Shown here piece after piece: positions 8,622 through 17,356 of a DNA stretch of 64,000 nucleotides (positions are counted from its first letter, which is position 1; each line of letters starts with the position of its first letter). The DNA lies in contig NZ_JALGBX010000028.1 of NCBI RefSeq assembly GCF_022808175.1, positions 1 through 64,000 on the forward strand, written 5' to 3'. The notes below the pieces were generated by a model that did no database searches, had not been told where the DNA came from, and saw nothing but the letters and a program-made list of their open reading frames with translations. Source of the stretch: Streptomyces sp. AP-93 (GTDB taxonomy: Bacteria > Actinomycetota > Actinomycetes > Streptomycetales > Streptomycetaceae). A program made the position numbers and the translations under genes.

Positions 8622-10259
8622 ATGAGCACAAACGTCCCAATGCCGTTGGCACCACTGCCTTCTGGCCTCACCCCGTGGCCGGATGAGGCCAGGGCTCGCT
8701 ACACGGCCGACGGGTACTGGGACGGCAGGACCCTGGGGCGCCTCCTACGAGACTGGACGGCCTCCCACGGCCGCCGCCTCGCCGTCGTGGCCGGTGAGGA
8801 ACGTCTCACCTACCGGCAACTCGACCAGCGGGCCGACCGCATGGCAGCAGGACTGGTGGATCTCGGCATTCGCCCGGGCGACCGGGTGGTGGTCCAGCTG
8901 TCCAACACGGCGGCCTTCCCCGTGCTGTTCTTCGCCCTCGCCCGGATGGGCGCGATCCCCGTACTCACCCTGCCCGCGCACAGGATCACCGAGATCGGGC
9001 ATCTCGCCCGGCTCTCCGAGGCCGTCGCGTACGTCGTTCCGGACGTGGTCTCCGGCTTCGACTACCGCGAACTCGCCGATCAGGTGCGGGAACAGGCCCC
9101 GACCGTGGCCCACGTCCTCGTCGACGGCGACCCCGGCACGTACACGGCTCTGGCCTCCGTGGACGGTGAACCGCGCGAGCTCGACGATCCCGACCCCTAC
9201 GACATCGCGCTCCTCCTGGTGTCGGGTGGTACCACCGGAGTCCCGAAGCTGATCCCCCGCACGCACAACGACTACGGCTTCAACGCCAGGGCCAGCGCGG
9301 AGGCGTGTGATCTCGACCGCGACACGGTGTACCTGGCCTGTCTGCCCGTCGCCCACAACTTTCCGCTCGCCTGCCCCGGGATGCTCGGCACCTTCAACGT
9401 CGGCGGCACCGTCGTCCTCTCCCCCTCGCCCGCTCCCGGCGACGCCTTCCCGCTGATCGAGGAGGAGGGGGTGACCCACACCGCCCTGGTCCCGCCCCTG
9501 ATCCCGCTGTGGGTGGAGGCGGCACAGTGGGACACCGCCGACCTCTCCTCCCTCGAAGTCCTCCAGGCCGGTGGGTCCAAGCTCTCCGAGGAGCTCGCAC
9601 GCACCATTCCGGGCGCGCTCGGATGCCGTGTCCAGCAGGTCTTCGGCATGGCGGAGGGCCTCCTCAACTACACGCGCACCGAGGACGACGAGGACACGGT
9701 GGCCATCACTCAGGGCAGGCCGATGTGCGCCGACGACGAGCTCCGCATCGTCGACGCTGACGGCCACGAGGTCGCCGAGGGCGCGACCGGCGAGTTGCTG
9801 GTCCGCGGTCCGTACACCCTGCGCGGCTACTACCGCGCGCCCGAGGTCAACGCCCACGCGTTCACGAGCGACGGCTACTACGCATCGGGTGACCTGGTGC
9901 GCCGGCTTCCCTCCGGCCACCTGATCGTCACCGGACGGGTGAAGGACACCATCGACCGCAACGGCGAGAGCGTCTCGGCCGAGGAAGTCGAGCTCCACGT
10001 CCAGTCCCATCCCGACATCGACCGGTGCGCCGCCTTCGGCCTGGCCGACGGCGGCGAAGGCCAGATCATCTGCGTGGCGTACCTGCCCGTCAAGGACGGC
10101 GAGCCCCTGGAAGTCGCCGAGATCCGCCGCTTCCTGATCGAGCGCGGGGTCGCGGCCTTCAAGCTCCCCGACCGCTTGATGGCGGTCGACGAACTGCCGC
10201 TCACGGCCATCGGCAAGATCGACAAGAAGGTCCTCGCCCAGCGAGTGCCGACGGCCTGA
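8622..10259 (+). CDS. Salicyl-AMP ligase (DhbE/MbtA/YbtE-type stand-alone adenylation enzyme)
   Basis: Activates an aryl acid as acyl-AMP and loads the ArCP of NRPS-1; 545 aa, standard for the family. SGGTTGVPKLIPRTH is the phosphate-binding loop and the C-terminal GKIDKK holds the catalytic lysine. Position 240 of DhbE numbering, in AHNFPLACPG, is Cys (codon near 9372), and position 337, in GMAEGLLNYT, is Leu. Both substitutions mark salicylate-activating members; DHB enzymes have Ser and Val. This agrees with the salicylate synthase at 2631. ATG at 8622 is preceded by GAAGGAG; the frame upstream to 8520 is non-conserved promoter DNA. Confidence 0.95.
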   Translation: MSTNVPMPLAPLPSGLTPWPDEARARYTADGYWDGRTLGRLLRDWTASHGRRLAVVAGEERLTYRQLDQRADRMAAGLVDLGIRPGDRVVVQLSNTAAFPVLFFALARMGAIPVLTLPAHRITEIGHLARLSEAVAYVVPDVVSGFDYRELADQVREQAPTVAHVLVDGDPGTYTALASVDGEPRELDDPDPYDIALLLVSGGTTGVPKLIPRTHNDYGFNARASAEACDLDRDTVYLACLPVAHNFPLACPGMLGTFNVGGTVVLSPSPAPGDAFPLIEEEGVTHTALVPPLIPLWVEAAQWDTADLSSLEVLQAGGSKLSEELARTIPGALGCRVQQVFGMAEGLLNYTRTEDDEDTVAITQGRPMCADDELRIVDADGHEVAEGATGELLVRGPYTLRGYYRAPEVNAHAFTSDGYYASGDLVRRLPSGHLIVTGRVKDTIDRNGESVSAEEVELHVQSHPDIDRCAAFGLADGGEGQIICVAYLPVKDGEPLEVAEIRRFLIERGVAAFKLPDRLMAVDELPLTAIGKIDKKVLAQRVPTA

Positions 10260-10293
10260 GCAGGGGCCGCTCACCGAACGGCCGAAGGACACG

Positions 10294-10344
10294 AGGCCGG
10301 CGCAGCCCCGACCCCGCTGGAAGGGGTCGGGGCTGCGCCGGCCT
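10294..10344. terminator. Bidirectional terminator between convergent genes
   Basis: Perfect 22-bp inverted repeat (10294-10315 and 10323-10344) with a 7-nt loop, exactly between the ends of the ligase (+) and the MbtH-like gene (-). Confidence 0.85.
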
Positions 10345-10363
10345 GCCGCGTGGGCCCGGCGGG

Positions 10364-10570
10364 TCAGCCCTGGGCGATCAGGCTCGCGGGCCGCATGTCC
10401 GTCCAGTTCGCCTCGATGTACGACGCACAGCTCTCGCGGGACTCCTCACCGTGGACGACCGTCCAGCCGGCCGGCACTTCGGCGAAGGCGGGCCAAAGCG
10501 AGTGCTGGTTCTCCGCGTTGACCAGCACCAGGTAGCGGGCGTCCTGATCCTCGAACGGGTTGGTGGCCAT
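10364..10570 (-). CDS. MbtH-like protein
   Basis: 68-aa NRPS accessory protein that binds A domains and aids their folding and activity. It has the family hallmarks: NPFED near the N-terminus, SLWPAFAEVPAGW in the middle and the C-terminal WTDMRP. ATG preceded by AAGGAG at 8 nt. It is the last gene of the thioesterase - monooxygenase - mbtH transcript headed by the iron box at 13033. It presumably serves one or more A domains of the three synthetases. Confidence 0.95.
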   Translation of the reverse strand: MATNPFEDQDARYLVLVNAENQHSLWPAFAEVPAGWTVVHGEESRESCASYIEANWTDMRPASLIAQG

Positions 10571-10653
10571 CGTTGTTGCTCCTTGCGCTTTCAGTGGTGG
10601 TGTCGGTGTTGCGTGAGGGTGTTCTGTTCCCCGGGCAGGGGGGCCGGCACTGC

Positions 10654-12063
10654 TCAGCCGAAGGCGGCCACGCCTTCGACGGCCGCGGACTCGGACTCGG
10701 ATTCGGACGGGGACTGGGACTGGGACTCGGCATCGCGCTGTGAACGCATCTCGCGCTTCGCACGCCCGAGCAGCAAGGAGTCGCAGATCTCGCCGGAACG
10801 CACCGCGAGGGTGGACAGGAGCGACGCGGTGAGGCCGTGGGAGTGCTCGGTGCCACCGCCCTGGAGGTAGATGCCCGCACGGATCCGGTCGGTGGTGAGC
10901 ACCCGGTAGTCACGGGAGATCCGCAGCCGGCCCCGGCCGTCGGTCAAGCAGTCGTCCATCAGGCCGCCCAGCAGCTCGGCGGGATCCGAAGGCCTGTACC
11001 CCGTGGCGAGCACGACCGCGTCGCAGTCGAGCACGTACTGCTCACCGGCGGTGAGGGAGCGGAGCACGACGCGTGCCCCGTCGGACAGTTCCTCGACGCC
11101 GGCCAGCGCCGTGGCGTTCAGGATCCGGAGCCGCTCCACGCCGGCGACCTTCTCCTGGTAGGCGGTCCGGTAGAGCTGCTCGATCAGTTCCCCGTCGACC
11201 ACCGCGTAGTTGGTGTTCCCGTGGTAGGCGAGCATGCTCTGCTTGACGTCGTCGGGAGCCACGTAGAACTCGTCGACGGCCTTCGGGTCGAAGATCCGGT
11301 TGGCGAACGGGCTGTCGTCGGCGGGGCTGTACCCGTAGCGGGTGAACACGGCACAGACTTCGGCGTCGGGGAAGGTCCGGTGCAGGTAGTCCGCGGTCTC
11401 CGCCGCGGACTGCCCGGCGCCGACCACGACGAACCTGCGGTGCGGACGGTCCGTCAGCTCGGGGGCGCGGAAGAGGAGTTCCCTGTTGTGCCAGACGTGC
11501 GGGCCCACGGTGACCCCGTCGGGTACGTGCGGCAGGAGGCCGGTTCCGACCGCGACGTTGTGGGCGCGCAGGACGGTCTCGCCCTCCGTCCCGTCCGACG
11601 GCCGCGCCACCACCTCGAGGGCATCGACCGGGCCGCCGCCGGCGGCGGCGCGTACGGTCACCGCCGCCTGTCCGTACGCCACGCTGTCGTCGAACTGGCG
11701 GGCGCACCAACGGAAGTAGTCGTGGAACTCCAGCCGGGTGGGGAAGAAGGACTTCTGGTTGATGAAGTCCGCGAGGCGCCCCCGCTCCTGCAGGTAGTGC
11801 AGGAAGGTGAACCGGCTTCCCGGATTGCGCATGGTCGCGAGGTCCTTCAGGAAGGAAACCTGCATCGTCGCGCCTTCGAGCAGCATGCCGGGGTGCCAGC
11901 TGAAGCTCTTCTGGCTCTCGACGAAGGCCGACCGTACGACTCCGGCGGCCTCGCTCTGCTGGTTGTGCTCCGCAATGGCGATGGCCAGAGCCAGGTTGGA
12001 CGGCCCGAAGCCGATGCCCACCAGGTCCTCGGCGCTCGCGTCGGGGCGGCGTATCGACATCAT
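10654..12063 (-). CDS. L-ornithine (or lysine) N-hydroxylase, FAD/NADPH dependent
   Basis: 469-aa class B flavoprotein N-monooxygenase that makes N5-hydroxyornithine (or N6-hydroxylysine) for hydroxamate ligands. GIGFGPSNLA (residues 16-25) is the FAD site, VVGAGQSAAE the NADPH site, and ATGYRP is present near the C-terminus. It starts at ATG 12063 and overlaps the thioesterase stop (ATGATG arrangement). The C-terminal 25 residues are a Ser/Glu/Gln-rich tail encoded by degenerate 6-bp repeats (about 10680-10735), absent from typical family members. Ornithine is the more common substrate for actinobacterial siderophores, but the sequence alone does not settle ornithine versus lysine. Confidence 0.93.
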   Translation of the reverse strand: MMSIRRPDASAEDLVGIGFGPSNLALAIAIAEHNQQSEAAGVVRSAFVESQKSFSWHPGMLLEGATMQVSFLKDLATMRNPGSRFTFLHYLQERGRLADFINQKSFFPTRLEFHDYFRWCARQFDDSVAYGQAAVTVRAAAGGGPVDALEVVARPSDGTEGETVLRAHNVAVGTGLLPHVPDGVTVGPHVWHNRELLFRAPELTDRPHRRFVVVGAGQSAAETADYLHRTFPDAEVCAVFTRYGYSPADDSPFANRIFDPKAVDEFYVAPDDVKQSMLAYHGNTNYAVVDGELIEQLYRTAYQEKVAGVERLRILNATALAGVEELSDGARVVLRSLTAGEQYVLDCDAVVLATGYRPSDPAELLGGLMDDCLTDGRGRLRISRDYRVLTTDRIRAGIYLQGGGTEHSHGLTASLLSTLAVRSGEICDSLLLGRAKREMRSQRDAESQSQSPSESESESAAVEGVAAFG

Positions 12064-12893
12064 CGTCCTCTCGTCTGCTCATGATGGAAGGCCGGACTCG
12101 TCCGAGGGGAGCGGGAACGGTCTGGCGGGTCGCTCGGTTCCGTCATCGCCAGTACCTCGGCGATGACGCCCAAGCTGCGGCCGATCAGGTAGAAGTGGCC
12201 GCCGGGAAAGGCCCGGACACCTGCGAACCGTTCGGTGGCGCCCGACCAGCGCTCGGCGTCCGCGGCCAACACCGTGGGGTCGTCCTCCCCGACCAGCACC
12301 CGCAGGGGCGTACGGACACGGGGGGCCGGTTGCGGGCGGTGGCTTGCGAGGAGCGCCAGATCGGACCGGAACGCCGCGAGGATCACCGCACGGGCCTCCG
12401 GGTCCGCCAGCAGCTCCTCCGGGGTTCCGCCCAGCTCGACGAGCCAGGCCGCGAGCTCCTGGTCGTCCGGCTCCCCGTCCCCTCGCGCGGCGGGCGCGCC
12501 CGCCGGTTCAGGACTCGAGCAGCCCGACACCACGAGGCCGGCCGGTGACGGGCCCCCGGCCGCCTCCAGCCTCCGCGTGGTCTCCCACGCGAGTACGGCC
12601 CCCATGCTGTGGCCGAACAGGACCGTGCGCCGGTCCATGAGGGGGCGCACGGCGGCCGCCACCTCGTCGGCCAGGACGGACAGGTCCGTCGCCGGCGGTT
12701 CCGCGGCGCGCGCCTCCCGCCCCGGCAGTACGCACGCCAGGACCTCGAGTTCGGGAGGTCCGGAGCGCGCCCACTCCAGGAAGAAGGCCGGGGAGCCGCC
12801 GGCAGGGCCGAAGCAGATGACGCGGCAGGGCGCGTCGGGCCTCGGTGCGTACCTGCGGAACCAGGGGCCGTTCGCCACGGCCGCCCCCGTCAT
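12060..12893 (-). CDS. Second type II thioesterase
   Basis: 277-aa alpha/beta hydrolase paralogous to the gene at 4104-4892: FGPAGGSPAFFLEW, nucleophile GHSMG (Ser 96) and the C-terminal GGHFYL. First gene of the operon running to the hydroxylase and mbtH, overlapping the hydroxylase start by 4 nt. The last 30 residues are Pro/Ser/Arg rich. With no TE domain on NRPS-3, one of the two free thioesterases may release the finished peptide and the other edit; the sequence does not show which. Confidence 0.92.
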   Translation of the reverse strand: MTGAAVANGPWFRRYAPRPDAPCRVICFGPAGGSPAFFLEWARSGPPELEVLACVLPGREARAAEPPATDLSVLADEVAAAVRPLMDRRTVLFGHSMGAVLAWETTRRLEAAGGPSPAGLVVSGCSSPEPAGAPAARGDGEPDDQELAAWLVELGGTPEELLADPEARAVILAAFRSDLALLASHRPQPAPRVRTPLRVLVGEDDPTVLAADAERWSGATERFAGVRAFPGGHFYLIGRSLGVIAEVLAMTEPSDPPDRSRSPRTSPAFHHEQTRGR

Positions 12894-13032
12894 GGCCTGA
12901 CTCCCGGTACGGATCCGCGACGGGCGAGCCGGTCTGTGGCGGGCATGTGCGCTGGTCCTTCCCCGGTAGCCGTCCTTCTGCGCTCCGTACGGTCGCCGCG
13001 CACGGCACCTGACGGACGGATTCCGCAGGAAC

Positions 13033-13051
13033 CTCGGTAAGGCTAACCTAA
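13033..13051. promoter_or_regulatory. Iron box upstream of the thioesterase-hydroxylase-mbtH operon
   Basis: The 19-mer matches the iron-box consensus at 16 of 19 positions, with core TAAGGCTAACCTAA at 13038-13051. It lies about 140 bp upstream of the thioesterase start on the minus strand. Confidence 0.88.
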
Positions 13052-13096
13052 CTCACTCAAGGGACGTACGCCATCTGCCGGTTGTCCCCGGCTGTC

Positions 13097-13135
13097 GGCG
13101 GCCCTCCCCGCCCATCGAAGGCGTGGAGGGCCGCC
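13097..13135 (-). terminator. Terminator of the binding-protein gene
   Basis: 11-bp perfect stem (GGCGGCCCTCC / GGAGGGCCGCC) with a 17-nt loop, ending 6 bp beyond the stop codon of the siderophore-binding lipoprotein gene. Confidence 0.65.
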
Positions 13136-13141
13136 CCGCTG

Positions 13142-14197
13142 CTACTTGACGACATTGACGTCGGCCTTGCCGATGGCCGCGGCGAGGTCCGTCAGCACCT
13201 TGGTGAACCGCTGGTAGGTGAACGGGGTTTCCGTCTGCCAGGGCTCGACCTGACCGGCCACGACCGCCGGGCTGGCCTTCCACGTCGGGTAGGCGGCCTT
13301 CATCTGCTCGTTGTCCAGGCCGCCTTCGGGGCGCGCGTCCTCCAGGAGGAGGTCGGCCTTGTACTTGCCGCCCTGCTCCCAGCTCAGCGACTCGAATCCG
13401 GCCTCGGGGGTCTGCGGCTTGACCAGCTTCACGCCGAGCTGCTCGAAGTACTTCACGTCACCGTGGAAGGTGGGGTCGGCGACGAAGAGGGTGTCCTTGG
13501 TGCCGGACACGACGGCGACCGAGAGGTCGGGCTTGGCGGCGGCGGCCTTCTTCACGGATTCGGCGGCGGCCTCGAAGTCGGCCTTGGCCTTGGCGATCTC
13601 GGGGCTCTTCGGGTCGGCGCCCAGGGCCGCGGCGAGCTCGCCGAAGCGCTTCACGGCGTCCGGTACGGCGACGCCCATCAGCTGGATGACCGCGATGGGC
13701 GCGATCTTCTCGACCTTCGCGTAGACCTCTTCCGGCAGGTACCAGACCATCGGGCCGTAGGCGATGGTCACGATGAGGTCGGGCTTGAGGGCGATCAGCT
13801 TCTCCAGCTGGATCTCGCCGAACGCGGTGCCCACCGACTCGGTCTTGGTGAGGTCGATGTTGCCGATCTGCGGGCTGGGCTTGCCGTCCGCCGTCTTCTG
13901 CGGGCCGAAGAGGCCGACGGGCTTGATGCCGAAGTCCCACAGCGCCGCGGCTGGGTGGGCCTGGGCGACGATGCGCTCGGGACGCTTCGGCAGCTCGATC
14001 TTCTTGCCCCGGTCGTCGGTGAACGACCACGGCCCGGCCGGCGCGGCCGACGTGGAGGGCTTCGCGGAGTCGGCCTTCTTCTTGTCGTCGCCGTTTCCGC
14101 AGGCTACGAGCAGACCGCTCGCGGCGAGGGCGCCGCCGAGGGCGAGGAAGTTGCGGCGGCCGATCGGGGCGGAGGAGCGGGAGCTGAAGGTGGGCAT
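13142..14197 (-). CDS. Ferric-siderophore ABC transporter substrate-binding lipoprotein
   Basis: 352-aa extracytoplasmic binding protein of the FepB/FhuD class that captures the ferric siderophore. The N-terminus has a twin-arginine motif (GRRNFLALGG) followed by a lipobox (LLVAC), so it is probably exported by Tat and lipid-anchored. A charged DDKKK linker and the periplasmic-binding fold (PERIVAQ, KPDLIVT) follow. ATG at 14197 has GAAAGGAC 7 nt upstream; 20 codons further upstream are not needed. It lies just after the permease-ATPase operon but is separated by a hairpin, so it may have its own promoter. No iron box is seen directly in front of it. Confidence 0.93.
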   Translation of the reverse strand: MPTFSSRSSAPIGRRNFLALGGALAASGLLVACGNGDDKKKADSAKPSTSAAPAGPWSFTDDRGKKIELPKRPERIVAQAHPAAALWDFGIKPVGLFGPQKTADGKPSPQIGNIDLTKTESVGTAFGEIQLEKLIALKPDLIVTIAYGPMVWYLPEEVYAKVEKIAPIAVIQLMGVAVPDAVKRFGELAAALGADPKSPEIAKAKADFEAAAESVKKAAAAKPDLSVAVVSGTKDTLFVADPTFHGDVKYFEQLGVKLVKPQTPEAGFESLSWEQGGKYKADLLLEDARPEGGLDNEQMKAAYPTWKASPAVVAGQVEPWQTETPFTYQRFTKVLTDLAAAIGKADVNVVK

Positions 14198-14275
14198 GGG
14201 TGATGTCCTTTCGGAGTGGGGGCAGGCGTGGTCACGGCAGGGCGCTGTGACGGGCACCGGTGATGCGGGGTGTGC

Positions 14276-14301
14276 GGGGCGGGCGGCGGGGCGCCCGCCC
14301 C
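14276..14301 (-). terminator. Terminator after the siderophore ABC ATPase gene
   Basis: 10-bp stem (GGGGCGGGCG / CGCCCGCCCC) with a 6-nt loop, immediately after the ATPase stop on the minus strand. It would separate the uptake operon from the binding-protein gene. Confidence 0.6.
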
Positions 14302-14302
14302 G

Positions 14303-15145
14303 TCAGAGGGAGCGGGCCGGGGAGCCGGCGTCTCGGGAAGTCCTGTTCCCGTGGTGCCGGCCGAAGGGGATGATGTGCGGGCCCCCGCTGATCGGGTCGT
14401 CGATCAGCGTGCACTGGAGGCCGAAGACCTCCTCGACGAGGCGCTGCGTGATCACCTCGTCCGGCCGGCCCTCGGCCACCACCGCTCCGCTTTGCATCGC
14501 GATGATGTGGTCGGCGTAGCGGCAGGCGTGGTTGAGGTCGTGGAGGACCAGCACGATGGTCTTGCCGCGCTGCTGGTTCAGGTCGACGACCAGGTCCAGG
14601 ATCTCCATCTGGTGCATGAGGTCGAGGTGGTTGGTGGGCTCGTCCAGCAGGAGCACCGGGGTGTCCTGGGCCAGGGCCATGGCGATCCAGGCTCGCTGGC
14701 GCTGGCCTCCGGACAGCTCGTCGAGGTCGCGTTCCGCCTCGGCGAGCAGGCCGGTCGCGGCGAGGGCGTCGGCGACGACCTTCTCGTCCTCCGGCGACCA
14801 CTGCCTCCACCAGGACTGGTGCGGGCTGCGGCCACGTTTCACGAGGTCCAGCACGGTGATCCCGTCCGGGGCGGAGGGCGTCTGGGGGAGCATGCCGAGC
14901 CGGCGTGCCAGGTCCTTGCCGCGCAGGGCGTGGATGGCCTCTCCGTCCAGGTAGACGGCGCCTTCCTTGGGGGTGAGCAGGCGCGCGAGCCCCTGCAGCA
15001 ACGTCGACTTGCCGCAGGCGTTCGCGCCGACGATCACCGTCACCTTGCCCGGCGGTATGGCCACGTCGAGGCCGTCCACGACGTGTCGGCCGTCGTAGGC
15101 CAGGGTGAGGCCCTCGGCGCTCAGGCCCTCCATCGGTCGCTCCAC
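14303..15145 (-). CDS. Iron-siderophore ABC transporter ATP-binding protein (FepC family)
   Basis: 280 aa. Walker A GANACGKST (residues about 40-48), signature LSGGQRQR, Walker B VLLLDEPTNHLD, and the H-loop in VLHDLNHA. It powers import through the two FecCD permeases encoded immediately upstream. GTG start at 15145 with AGGAGG just before it and overlapping the end of the permease gene; ATG 15133 is a later alternative. Standard length apart from a short Arg/Ser-rich tail. Confidence 0.95.
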   Translation of the reverse strand: MERPMEGLSAEGLTLAYDGRHVVDGLDVAIPPGKVTVIVGANACGKSTLLQGLARLLTPKEGAVYLDGEAIHALRGKDLARRLGMLPQTPSAPDGITVLDLVKRGRSPHQSWWRQWSPEDEKVVADALAATGLLAEAERDLDELSGGQRQRAWIAMALAQDTPVLLLDEPTNHLDLMHQMEILDLVVDLNQQRGKTIVLVLHDLNHACRYADHIIAMQSGAVVAEGRPDEVITQRLVEEVFGLQCTLIDDPISGGPHIIPFGRHHGNRTSRDAGSPARSL

Positions 15146-15146
15146 G

Positions 15147-16235
15147 TCAGCCTCCTGTGCCGGTTCGGTTCATCCTGCCGAGAAGCCACAGCAGAACAGG
15201 GGCGCCGATGACACCTGTCACGACGCCTACGGGAAGTTCGATGCCGGACAGCAGCTCGCGGCCCAGCACATCGCCGACCAGGACCACGAGCGCCCCGACC
15301 AGTGCGGACGCCACGAGGGCGGGACCCGGAGTCCGGACCAGGCGCAGCGCGATCTGCGGCGAGATCAGCGCCACGAACGCGATCGGCCCGGCCGCCGCGG
15401 TGCCGAAGGCCACCAGCGCCGCACCGGCGGCGAGCAGGGCGATGCGCGCACCCTGCACGGGCACGCCGAGGACGCGCGCCGACTGGTCGCCGAGCTGGAG
15501 CCCGATCAGCCACGGGGTCAGGGCCGCCACGCAGGGCAGCAGCAGCGCCAGGGAGAGCGCCAGCGGCCCGACGTGCTCCCAGCCCCGGGCGTTGAGACTG
15601 CCCGTCAGCCACATCAGCGCCTGCTGGACCTGGTAGATCCCGGCCTTGAGCAGGAGGTAGCTCGTGACGCTGGCACAGAGCGAGGCGATCCCAATGCCGA
15701 CCAGGATGATGCGGAAGCCGGTGGTACCGCCGTTCCAGGCGAGCAGGTAGATCAGCAGCGCGGCTCCGAGACCGCCGATGAGTGCCAGTACCTGCAGGCC
15801 CAGTCCGGCCCCCAGGCCCATCAGCATGCCCGCGGTCGCCACCATTCCGGAGCCGGCCGAGATCCCGATGAGGTCCGGGCTGGCCAGCGGGTTGCGCGTG
15901 ATGGACTGGAAGATCGCCCCGGAGACTCCGAAGGCGACTCCGCAGAGCAGGGCGACCAGTGCCCTGGGCAGCCGGAGGTCGTGCACCACCATGGCGGTGA
16001 CGCCGTCGCCACCGCCGGCCAGGCCGGCGACGACCTCGGCGAACGGAAGGTTCAGCTCGCCCAGGGCGAGGTCGACGACGAAGGCGCAGGCGACCGTGAC
16101 GGCCAGTGCGACGCAGACGGCGACCGATCGCGGCCGCACCACCCAGGACGCCCTGGTCCGCGGCACTCTGACCACCACGGCTCCGGCCCGCCGAACGGCT
16201 TTCGCCCCGCTCACGGCTTCGGTTGTGCTCGTCAT
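15147..16235 (-). CDS. FecCD-family siderophore ABC permease (second of pair)
   Basis: 362-aa polytopic membrane protein with about nine hydrophobic helices. Family motifs are present: ITRNPLASPDLIGISAGSG (coupling/entry region), LTGSLN, GPIAFVALISPQ and the C-terminal PVGVVTGVIGAP. Start ATG 16235 overlaps the stop of the preceding permease (ATGA). It forms the heterodimeric channel with the next gene. Confidence 0.94.
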   Translation of the reverse strand: MTSTTEAVSGAKAVRRAGAVVVRVPRTRASWVVRPRSVAVCVALAVTVACAFVVDLALGELNLPFAEVVAGLAGGGDGVTAMVVHDLRLPRALVALLCGVAFGVSGAIFQSITRNPLASPDLIGISAGSGMVATAGMLMGLGAGLGLQVLALIGGLGAALLIYLLAWNGGTTGFRIILVGIGIASLCASVTSYLLLKAGIYQVQQALMWLTGSLNARGWEHVGPLALSLALLLPCVAALTPWLIGLQLGDQSARVLGVPVQGARIALLAAGAALVAFGTAAAGPIAFVALISPQIALRLVRTPGPALVASALVGALVVLVGDVLGRELLSGIELPVGVVTGVIGAPVLLWLLGRMNRTGTGG

Positions 16236-17299
16236 CAGAGTTCCTGGAGGCGACGGCGGCGGACGAGGGCGATGAAGAAGGGCGCACCGATGACCGTGAC
16301 GACGATGCCCACGTGCAGTTCGTCGGGCCGGGCGACCAGCCGTCCGAGGATGTCGGCCGCGAGCAGCAGGATCGGGCCGATGAGCGCGGAGTGCGCGAGG
16401 ATCCAGCGGTTGTCGGGTCCGGTGAAGTGCCGTACCGCCTGCGGAACCACCAGACCCACGAAGGCGATGGGGCCACAGAGGGCGACGGCTCCACCGGCGA
16501 GGAGCGTCACCGCTGCCGCGCCCCGCAGACGGATGAGGCCGACGCGCTGTCCGAGGGACTTCGCGACCCCGTCACCCAGTGCGAGGCTGTTGAGCGCCGG
16601 CGCGGTGAGGGCGGCGAGGACGGCTCCGGCCAGCAGGAAGGGAAGGACCTGGACGAGTATCCCGGCCGACTGGCCGGTGAGCGAGCCCACGGCCCAGAAG
16701 CGGTAGTCGCCGAGCGAGGCCGCGTCGAACAGGAGCACGGCGTTGACCAGGGACTGGAGCAGCGCGGACACCGCCGCGCCGGCCAGGGCGAGTTTGGCGG
16801 GGGTGGCACCGCCGCGTCCCGCCGAGCCCAGAGCGTAGACCAGGGCCATGGCGAGGAGGGCGCCGGCGAAGCCGAACCACACGTACCCGTAGACGGAGGT
16901 GATACCGAGGATGCCGGTGGTGACGACGATGCCCAGCGCGGCGCCGGCGCTCACGCCGAGGATCCCCGGATCCGCGAGCGGGTTCCGGGTGAGCGCCTGC
17001 ATGAGCGCTCCGGCGACGGCGATGGCCGAGCCCACGAGGAGGCCGTAGAGCGTCCGCGAGAGTCTCATCTCCCGTACGATTCCGGCCTCTTCGGAGCCGT
17101 CCGACTCGAACAGCAGGCTGACGACCCGGTCCAGGGGTATGGACTTGGTGCCGAGCGCCAGTGACAGCAGGCAGAGCAGGACCAGGATGACGAACGAGGC
17201 TGCAAGCCAGAGGAGATGGGAGCGGAGAAGGCGGGATGCCTTCACCGGCGGCCTATCGGGTGGAGCGGTCGCGCTTGGTGCCTCATGAATCACGGACAA
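16235..17299 (-). CDS. FecCD-family siderophore ABC permease (first of pair)
   Basis: 354-aa polytopic permease. LTRNPLADPGILGVSAGAA, GSLTGQS, GPIAFVGLVVPQ and HVGIVVTVIGAPFF are classic FecCD motifs. The start is uncertain: TTG 17299 or GTG 17293, neither with a convincing Shine-Dalgarno. An iron box overlaps the first codon, which suggests either a leaderless transcript or an operator placed over the initiation region. First gene of the uptake operon. Confidence 0.93.
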   Translation of the reverse strand: MSVIHEAPSATAPPDRPPVKASRLLRSHLLWLAASFVILVLLCLLSLALGTKSIPLDRVVSLLFESDGSEEAGIVREMRLSRTLYGLLVGSAIAVAGALMQALTRNPLADPGILGVSAGAALGIVVTTGILGITSVYGYVWFGFAGALLAMALVYALGSAGRGGATPAKLALAGAAVSALLQSLVNAVLLFDAASLGDYRFWAVGSLTGQSAGILVQVLPFLLAGAVLAALTAPALNSLALGDGVAKSLGQRVGLIRLRGAAAVTLLAGGAVALCGPIAFVGLVVPQAVRHFTGPDNRWILAHSALIGPILLLAADILGRLVARPDELHVGIVVTVIGAPFFIALVRRRRLQEL

Positions 17300-17316
17300 A
17301 GGATAGCCATACCTAA
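17298..17316. promoter_or_regulatory. Iron box at the start of the uptake operon
   Basis: AAAGGATAGCCATACCTAA matches 13 of 19 consensus positions with both half-site cores. It abuts the putative start codon of the first permease gene. Confidence 0.65.
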
Positions 17317-17356
17317 CTCTGCTAGACAGGTTTCGGTCAAAGCCGTTGCTCCACCG

